From a virus, in IMG/VR virus record IMGVR_UViG_3300017528_000245, positions 1-44,946 of that record: a DNA stretch of 44,946 nt, one strand, 5' to 3'. The notes below the pieces were generated by a model. It was given only the letters and a program-made list of their open reading frames with translations, did no database searches and had not been told where the DNA came from. The position numbers were made by a program, and so were the translations under genes. This document shows, piece after piece, positions 41,172 to 44,946 of this stretch. Each line of letters begins with the position of its first letter. The first letter of the stretch is position 1.

Positions 41172-41368
41172 TGTTTGTTCCTTTCTTTATGTTTGCCGAA
41201 TATCCGTTGCGCCTCGCCCCGCCGAAGAGTGCCAGCTTTGAGGTTGCGCTCGACCGCGAAGCGTAGGTCGCCTCGGTTTTCGTTGTGCTCGCAGTAGAAG
41301 CCAGCGTAGCGCAGCAAATAGCGACACTGGTTCTTAGTTAGACTGCTAACAAATTCTTGCGTGTTCAC
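41168..41368 (-). CDS. Small basic protein, 66 aa (GTG start)
   Basis: The GTG at 41368 overlaps the upstream stop (GTGA) and has AAAGGACAA before it. A helical region with 'NQCRYLLRYAGFYCEH' and a basic 'RNLKAGTLRRGEAQRIFG' end. Probably a small nucleic-acid-associated protein; not a recognised family. Confidence 0.6.
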   Translation of the reverse strand: MNTQEFVSSLTKNQCRYLLRYAGFYCEHNENRGDLRFAVERNLKAGTLRRGEAQRIFGKHKERNKQ

Positions 41369-41715
41369 TTGTCCTTTCGCAGCAAATTGTTCACGATAGC
41401 CTGTAGCGCGTCGCGCTCCGCTACCGCTTGCAGATAGAGGCGTTTGTACTCGCGCTCTTGCACAGTCTCGGCGGATTCGATTAATTGAACGTCATCAACA
41501 AATTCGTCGGCGTTAAAGTCCGTTTCCCAATGAATCTCGTTGTTCCACGCCTCGGCTCCGCCTAGTTTCCTGTCCATCTTGGCCGCGATCTTCTCCGCGC
41601 TGTTCTCGGTGATAACTCCCTCCAGTCCTGCGGTAGCGATGAAGAAAGGGAAACGCTCAACGTCGCGAATGAGCCGAATCCGCGTCCCAACTCTTAGTTC
41701 AATATCTTGTTCCAC
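41365..41715 (-). CDS. Conserved phage protein of unknown function, 116 aa (GTG start)
   Basis: GGAGGACAAATAAA precedes a GTG start. The first 75 residues ('IRLIRDVERFPFFIATAGLEGVI', 'KMDRKLGGAEAWNNEIHWE') match a small phage protein type I have seen in early regions, beta-rich with an acidic pattern. The end is a coiled coil. Confidence 0.7.
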   Translation of the reverse strand: MEQDIELRVGTRIRLIRDVERFPFFIATAGLEGVITENSAEKIAAKMDRKLGGAEAWNNEIHWETDFNADEFVDDVQLIESAETVQEREYKRLYLQAVAERDALQAIVNNLLRKDK

Positions 41716-41733
41716 TTTATTTGTCCTCCGTGT

Positions 41734-41913
41734 TCATACATGAATTAGGCACTTGCAATCCCACGGATGCTCCGTGCGATCTGCCCACAACCTGCGAATC
41801 TCCTTTTCAAAAGCCTCGTCCAAAGTTTCTCCTGTGGGAACGGGATTATTAAAGTCCACTTCCTCGAAGTCCTTCTTTAATTGCTCATTATGTAGTAAAT
41901 CTTGTAATGTCAT
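41734..41913 (-). CDS. Small acidic protein, 59 aa
   Basis: The ATG follows the upstream stop directly (TGAATG) and has AGGA within the upstream gene. The peptide is acidic and helical ('LLHNEQLKKDFEEVDF') with two Cys near the C-terminus ('WDCKCLIHV'). No family recognised. Confidence 0.6.
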   Translation of the reverse strand: MTLQDLLHNEQLKKDFEEVDFNNPVPTGETLDEAFEKEIRRLWADRTEHPWDCKCLIHV

Positions 41914-42105
41914 TCACTTGTCCTCCACTTTGATGTAATCCAGCCAGCGTGATCTATTGAAGTTAGGGTTTTGCATGGTGCAAAACCTAGCCAACGTATC
42001 GAGCTGATCTTGGGCGAATCGCGTTTCGGTGTTGTTCGGCCAATCCGCGTATTTGTTATGTTCGCGAATGGCATCCGCCAATGCGATGAAGTCTTTCTTA
42101 CTCAT
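41914..42105 (-). CDS. First gene of the early operon, 63 aa
   Basis: AGGAGG at 42112-42117 gives the best ribosome-binding site in the operon, so the start at 42105 is favoured over 42129. The pattern 'SKKDFIALADAIREHN' then 'LDTLARFCTMQNPNFNRSRWLDYI' is common among small phage and plasmid proteins of unknown function. It is the first gene transcribed from the leftward promoter. Confidence 0.75.
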   Translation of the reverse strand: MSKKDFIALADAIREHNKYADWPNNTETRFAQDQLDTLARFCTMQNPNFNRSRWLDYIKVEDK

Positions 42106-42130
42106 TGTTGTCCTCCTTTTTTGTTTCATT

Positions 42131-42140
42131 CTTGCACGAA
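42131..42140 (-). promoter_or_regulatory. Operator-like repeat at the leftward transcription start
   Basis: TTCGTGCAAG (minus strand) lies at the predicted start of leftward transcription. A perfect copy is on the plus strand at 42544-42553, and a near copy (TTCGTGCTTGC) at 42622-42632 lies over the candidate -35 of the rightward unit. The placement suggests a repressor or activator site shared by both promoters. Confidence 0.5.
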
Positions 42141-42141
42141 C

Positions 42142-42170
42142 AGAATACCTGCTGGCAGAAACCGCGTCAA
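42142..42170 (-). promoter_or_regulatory. Leftward sigma-70-type promoter of the early operon
   Basis: On the minus strand, TTGACG (42170-42165) and TATTCT (42147-42142) are separated by exactly 17 bp. Predicted transcription begins near 42135, about 30 nt before the first ATG. This is the strongest promoter match I found in the window, and it faces the large minus-strand operon. Confidence 0.7.
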
Positions 42171-42183
42171 CAACTATTTTTGC

Positions 42184-42203
42184 GCCTCGCCTCGCCTCGC
42201 CTC
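42184..42203 (+). repeat. Four tandem GCCTC repeats
   Basis: GCCTC is repeated four times without gap, followed by CGGG and a CCTCG/CGAGG dyad, with further GCCTC copies to about 42237. It lies 14 bp beyond the -35 box of the leftward promoter. The array is iteron-like in size and could be a regulator site or an origin element. Confidence 0.55.
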
Positions 42204-42292
42204 GGGCGAGGGCTGCCGCCTCGGTGCCCGCGCCTCGCCCCTGATAGAAAAGCCAGCTCCCGCGCGGGCGACCTTTTCCCGTGTTCTACATA

Positions 42293-42360
42293 TTACGCAA
42301 ATTACGTGCGACCTGGGCCCAGGTGCCAGGCGCCGGCACCCAGGCACGTAGTTTGCGTAA
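42293..42360. repeat. Large inverted repeat with nested palindromes
   Basis: Arms TTACGCAAATTACGTGC (42293-42309) and GCACGTAGTTTGCGTAA (42344-42360) are complementary over 17 bp with one mismatch. The 34-bp interior has a perfect 14-bp palindrome (ACCTGGGCCCAGGT, 42311-42324) and a GGTGCC/GGCACC stem (42322-42327 with 42335-42340). It lies in the 582-nt gene-free region. It could be an origin, a protein-binding dyad or a cruciform. Confidence 0.7.
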
Positions 42361-42370
42361 CAAGTTGAAT

Positions 42371-42477
42371 GCGTAAGAACTAGGGAGCCAGAGGCACGAG
42401 CCAGTTTTTACGGTTTTCGCATAATACGCGAATTGCGTTATGCGTTCCGGGTAACGTTTGTTACGCTTTTCGGAACG
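42371..42477. other. Second dyad cluster with GCGTAA/TTACGC boxes
   Basis: This stretch has GCGTAA at 42371-42376, GCATAA (42419-42424) facing TTATGC (42438-42443), and a nested stem: CGTTCCG (42443-42449) pairs with CGGAACG (42471-42477), enclosing GTAAC (42451-42455) and GTTAC (42460-42464). TTACGC recurs at 42461-42466. With the arms of the large inverted repeat there are four exact TTACGC/GCGTAA boxes in about 175 bp. The remainder, 42478-42628, shows no gene. Confidence 0.55.
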
Positions 42478-42543
42478 TCCTAGATACCAAGGTTTGCTAA
42501 AATCTGCAATTCATCAGGACTAACCAATCGCACACAATCGCGA

Positions 42544-42553
42544 TTCGTGCAAG
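42544..42553 (+). promoter_or_regulatory. Operator-like repeat, rightward copy
   Basis: TTCGTGCAAG occurs here on the plus strand, identical to the copy at 42131-42140 on the minus strand. The two copies face opposite transcription units and are about 410 bp apart, which would allow looping by one regulator. Confidence 0.45.
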
Positions 42554-42628
42554 CAGATAATTTCCTGCGTGGCATTGGTTTTGCTCTAAATGCCCTGAAA
42601 AATAAATGAAAATAGTTTCAATTCGTGC

Positions 42629-42656
42629 TTGCATGTATAGTAAGTGGATGTAGAAT
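42629..42656 (+). promoter_or_regulatory. Candidate rightward promoter of the amidoligase cassette
   Basis: TTGCAT (42629-42634) and TAGAAT (42651-42656) are 16 bp apart, upstream of the amidoligase start at 42712. The -10 is good, the -35 only partial. TATAGT at 42636-42641 is an alternative -10. The near copy of the operator repeat overlaps the -35. Confidence 0.45.
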
Positions 42657-42711
42657 TTGCACTGTTAGTGAACATAAACAATCAAACAAAATAGAAAAGG
42701 AAAACAAAGTT

Positions 42712-43797
42712 ATGCCTTGGATTAATACAGTTGACGGGATGCACTGGGAAGATGGCCCAGAAAATCAGGTAGTAGAACGCGAGATAGTCACGCTAATCTG
42801 TGATTGCTGCAATAACGCAATACCACAACATGGTGCAGTACGTGGTCTAGTATATCATCGTTACCATTCACCCGCTATGGGATGGATTTGCGAAGATTGC
42901 CAACGTTATTGCAGCTATTGTAGCGGAACATTCGCAAGCGAGGCTAGGTGGAATTCTGATTACTGCCCATCATGCGAATCAGACAATGATGATAACTGCG
43001 ACGATGACAGTGACGGAGGTTTCTATTATCCTAGTCTGAAATTTTTCGGAAAAGGCCCAAAATTTTTCGGCTTGGAAATTGAGACTGAAGTCGCGGGCGA
43101 CCGTTGCGAGAAGTTGTACGCATTACGGGACATCCTAGGCGACTATGCCGCGTTAAAGGACGACGGCAGTCTGAACTACGGGATTGAGATTGCGACTCAG
43201 CCCGCGAGCATGTCAGAGCATAAGACAAGACTCGCGAAATTGTTCGCCAACATGCCGCGCGGTCTGCAATCGTGGAAGCAAAGAAGTTGCGGCTTGCATA
43301 TTCATGTCAGTCGTAAACCGCTTAGTGATCTGGCAATCGCGAAAACGGTTTGTTTTATTTCTGCTAATCACAACCGGAGATTCATTCGGTTGATCGCAGG
43401 TAGGGAAAGCATGTCGTATTGCAAAATTCTACCTAAGAAAATGGGAAGCGCGGCGAAATACAATGACGACAGGTACGAGGCAGTCAACTTGCAGAACGAT
43501 GCAACGATTGAGTTCCGGTTGTTCAAGGGCACCTTGCGTCAGGCTAGCGTGTTCAAAGCGTTAGAATTCACCGACGCGCTTACTGTGTATGCGGGATGCG
43601 CGGCACGGTCTATTCGGGATAGCCAGTCGCGCGTTCAATTCTGCGGGTTCGTAGAAGAGAATGCCGGAACATGGCCAAACTTGTGCGCGTTTATTCAAGC
43701 GCGTTGGTTCGGCAGAGAAAGCGATTTAACGAAACAAATCGGGTATTCGGCGCGGGAAGAAAATCAGGAAAACAACAACCAAACGGAGGAGCAATAA
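42712..43797 (+). CDS. Amidoligase (COOH-NH2 ligase) with N-terminal zinc-ribbon region, 361 aa
   Basis: Residues about 30-96 carry ten Cys in CxxC and CC patterns (for example 60/63, 67/70, 85/88), a probable double zinc ribbon. The catalytic part follows the amidoligase_2 plan of the glutamine-synthetase-like superfamily: 'FFGLEIETE' (118-126, Glu122/124), 'KDDGSLNYGIEIATQP' (149-164), 'CGLHIHVS' (193-200, His196/198), and a later 'ATIEFRLFKGTL' with Arg. Such enzymes join a carboxylate to an amine using ATP. Start 42712 follows AAAAGG at a long spacing; a start at 42625 is in frame but less likely. The next gene supplies ammonia-type chemistry. Confidence 0.85.
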   Translation: MPWINTVDGMHWEDGPENQVVEREIVTLICDCCNNAIPQHGAVRGLVYHRYHSPAMGWICEDCQRYCSYCSGTFASEARWNSDYCPSCESDNDDNCDDDSDGGFYYPSLKFFGKGPKFFGLEIETEVAGDRCEKLYALRDILGDYAALKDDGSLNYGIEIATQPASMSEHKTRLAKLFANMPRGLQSWKQRSCGLHIHVSRKPLSDLAIAKTVCFISANHNRRFIRLIAGRESMSYCKILPKKMGSAAKYNDDRYEAVNLQNDATIEFRLFKGTLRQASVFKALEFTDALTVYAGCAARSIRDSQSRVQFCGFVEENAGTWPNLCAFIQARWFGRESDLTKQIGYSAREENQENNNQTEEQ

Positions 43798-43801
43798 GAC
43801 A

Positions 43802-44665
43802 ATGTGCTTAGCGATATATAAACCAAAAGGAGTGACGATTAAAAAGCGGTACTTGCGCAATGGCTGGGATGCGAATGAAGATGGGGCAGGGTTCGCGATT
43901 GCGCGAAACGGGAAAGTAGAGATTCAAAAGGGATTTTTTACCTTTAAGGAATTCTACTCAGCGTTCAGAGAATTCAACAACGCGAGGGAAACGGCCATTA
44001 TTCACTTCCGATTCGCGACCCACGGAGTGACCAACGCGATAAACTGTCATCCGTTTAGCTTGTGTGGTGACAAGTACGGGATGATTCACAATGGAGTCAT
44101 TGACATTGAATGCACGGACAAAGCGTTATCGGACACGGCGCATTTTAGCGAATTAGTGCTTGCGCCGATATTGGAAGCGGGAGTTGAGTTCGACTCTGGG
44201 GCACTGCGTTACCTAGTGGAAGAGGCAATCGGGAGCATGAACAAGATAGTTTTGCTGCGTGGTGACGGCAGTCACGTCATATTCAACGAACGCCAAGGCG
44301 AGTGGAAAAACGGCTCGTGGTACAGCAATGGTGGGTACAAGTGGAGTGGCGGGAGTTTGGTGCGTTCGATCACTGGCTGGCAAGGCCGATGCGGCTCTTA
44401 TGCGGCCTACAGTGAGCCTAAGGGAGGAAAAATGGCATCATGGGAAGGAGAGGAGAATCTTGAAGCCTACGAGCCTGTAGGAGTGGAAGGATACGGCACT
44501 GCGTGGGAGTACAAGCGCGACCACGAAACGAACACTTGGCATCGCACCAAGTTAAACAAGCGGGTTAGTGAAATGACGGAGGAGGAATGGCGAAAAGAAT
44601 GTGAGGAGGAGATGCAAAAAGCCTTAGCTGATAGAGAGGAGGAAAATGAGCAATACGCAGGTTAA
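43802..44665 (+). CDS. Class II glutamine amidotransferase, 287 aa
   Basis: After removal of Met1 the N-terminal Cys2 is the expected nucleophile of the Ntn-hydrolase GATase II fold ('MCLAIYKP'). Other hallmarks: 'DGAGFAIA' (27-34), 'HFRFATHG' (68-75), 'NCHPF' (81-85) and 'HNG' (96-98). It would hydrolyse glutamine and pass ammonia to a partner. The C-terminal third (about 190-287) is charged and helical and not part of the core fold. GGAGGAGC lies before the ATG. It is 4 nt after the amidoligase stop, so the two are surely co-expressed, a pairing known for phage and bacterial amidoligase operons. Confidence 0.88.
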   Translation: MCLAIYKPKGVTIKKRYLRNGWDANEDGAGFAIARNGKVEIQKGFFTFKEFYSAFREFNNARETAIIHFRFATHGVTNAINCHPFSLCGDKYGMIHNGVIDIECTDKALSDTAHFSELVLAPILEAGVEFDSGALRYLVEEAIGSMNKIVLLRGDGSHVIFNERQGEWKNGSWYSNGGYKWSGGSLVRSITGWQGRCGSYAAYSEPKGGKMASWEGEENLEAYEPVGVEGYGTAWEYKRDHETNTWHRTKLNKRVSEMTEEEWRKECEEEMQKALADREEENEQYAG

Positions 44666-44771
44666 AAAAGGAAAATTGAGCAACGCCGAGTTTTTGCGCC
44701 TCTGTGAATTGTTTTTAATTCGCAACGCGCGACGCGCCATCATCCGAGATGTAGTGGTACGCTTGAAATAA
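44646..44771 (+). CDS. Small basic protein at the end of the amidoligase cassette, 41 aa
   Basis: GAGGAGG lies 4 nt before the ATG, an excellent ribosome-binding site, and the gene overlaps the amidotransferase by 20 bp. The peptide is basic with one Cys, an amphipathic helix ('NAEFLRLCELFLIRNARRAII') and a terminal Lys. It could be a regulator, a peptide substrate or a third subunit. No family recognised. Confidence 0.55.
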   Translation: MSNTQVKKGKLSNAEFLRLCELFLIRNARRAIIRDVVVRLK

Positions 44772-44789
44772 GCCCACGTTCCCAAAGAC

Positions 44790-44831
44790 AGGGGCAGTAC
44801 TGGAAACGGTACTGCCCCTTATTCTTTTTTT
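44790..44831 (+). terminator. Strong intrinsic terminator
   Basis: AGGGGCAGTAC (44790-44800) pairs perfectly with GTACTGCCCCT (44809-44819) around an 8-nt loop, followed by ATTCTTTTTTT. It ends the plus-strand amidoligase unit 19 nt after the last stop. Confidence 0.92.
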
Positions 44832-44882
44832 GCATAAGGAACGCGAATTTGCTTGACAGCAAAAAGAAAAAAAGGTTCCCCT

Positions 44883-44946
44883 CTGTACTCCCCTCCCAAT
44901 AAAAGAAAAAGCTAACGCGAGTACCACTCTGTAATTCAAGTACAGA
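44883..44946. repeat. 8-bp inverted repeat ending at the window edge
   Basis: TCTGTACT (44883-44890) is repeated in inverse orientation as AGTACAGA at the last eight bases. No gene is seen in 44832-44946 on either strand apart from a 74-codon minus frame with no ribosome-binding site. The repeat may continue outside the window. Confidence 0.4.

Noticed and set aside
42184-42360. CRISPR array
   Set aside because: The repeats are short tandem or palindromic elements without 20-40 bp spacers and no cas gene is present.
42106-42711. tRNA gene in the control region
   Set aside because: The stems do not form a cloverleaf and no T-loop GTTCGA-type sequence in the right place was found.
44853-44881. 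TTGACA at 44853-44858 as a rightward promoter
   Set aside because: No acceptable -10 box occurs 15-19 bp downstream; the sequence there is GTTCCCC-like.
44715-44939. 74-codon minus-strand ORF near the window end
   Set aside because: It lies antisense across the strong terminator and the end of the 41-residue gene, with no ribosome-binding site.

Overview
The window reads as most of the genome of a short-tailed, podovirus-like double-stranded DNA phage. It has a portal C-terminus, scaffold, N4-gp56-type major capsid protein, P22-gp4-like connector, gp10-like tail nozzle and large ejection proteins, all on the + strand. Neither terminase subunit, the portal N-terminus, an integrase nor any polymerase, helicase or primase is visible. 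The portal frame is open at base 2, so the genome continues beyond the window. No tRNA or CRISPR array was seen. The likely host is a diderm bacterium with an exosortase system, plausibly a soil Verrucomicrobium. That rests on a phage-encoded VPESG-type C-terminal sorting signal and on secreted proteins with long Pro-Thr linkers; it is inference.

Layout: (1) 2-4938 head genes. (2) 4941-7877 a tightly overlapping run of small membrane proteins, a lipoprotein, a papain-like cysteine peptidase and a double-psi beta-barrel protein, probably lysis or envelope remodelling. (3) 7497-22415 fibre-like and adhesin-like proteins, nearly all starting with a Sec signal peptide and carrying beta-helix, FN3, LamG-like, chitobiase-C-terminal-like and nucleoside-hydrolase-like domains, interrupted by an internally duplicated connector (12111-13691). 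(4) 22396-30720 nozzle protein, an ejection protein ending in an S74-type domain, a 1342-residue ejection protein with a hydrolase-like N-terminus, and a one-helix membrane peptide. (5) 30781-42105, minus strand, an early operon of about 33 mostly small genes linked by ATGA/TAATG overlaps. It includes a C5-cytosine methyltransferase, a VRR-NUC nuclease, a DUF3102/J-domain-like protein, a putative ssDNA-annealing protein, a ribbon-helix-helix protein and an exported VPESG-CTERM protein. (6) 42106-42711 a dyad-rich control region with a good leftward promoter. (7) 42712-44831, plus strand, an amidoligase, a class II glutamine amidotransferase and a 41-residue basic peptide, closed by a strong intrinsic terminator.

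How the parts fit: the control region appears to fire the early operon leftward (DNA modification, recombination, regulators) and the amidoligase cassette rightward, while late genes run from the left edge toward a convergent junction near 30740. The most unusual aspects are the number of phage proteins built for export and the amidoligase/amidotransferase pair, which predicts ligation or amidation chemistry on a peptide or envelope target. Several genes were found outside simple long-ORF calls: 5643-5795, 30625-30720, 32971-33126, 36927-37088, 38039-38218, 41734-41913 and 44646-44771.
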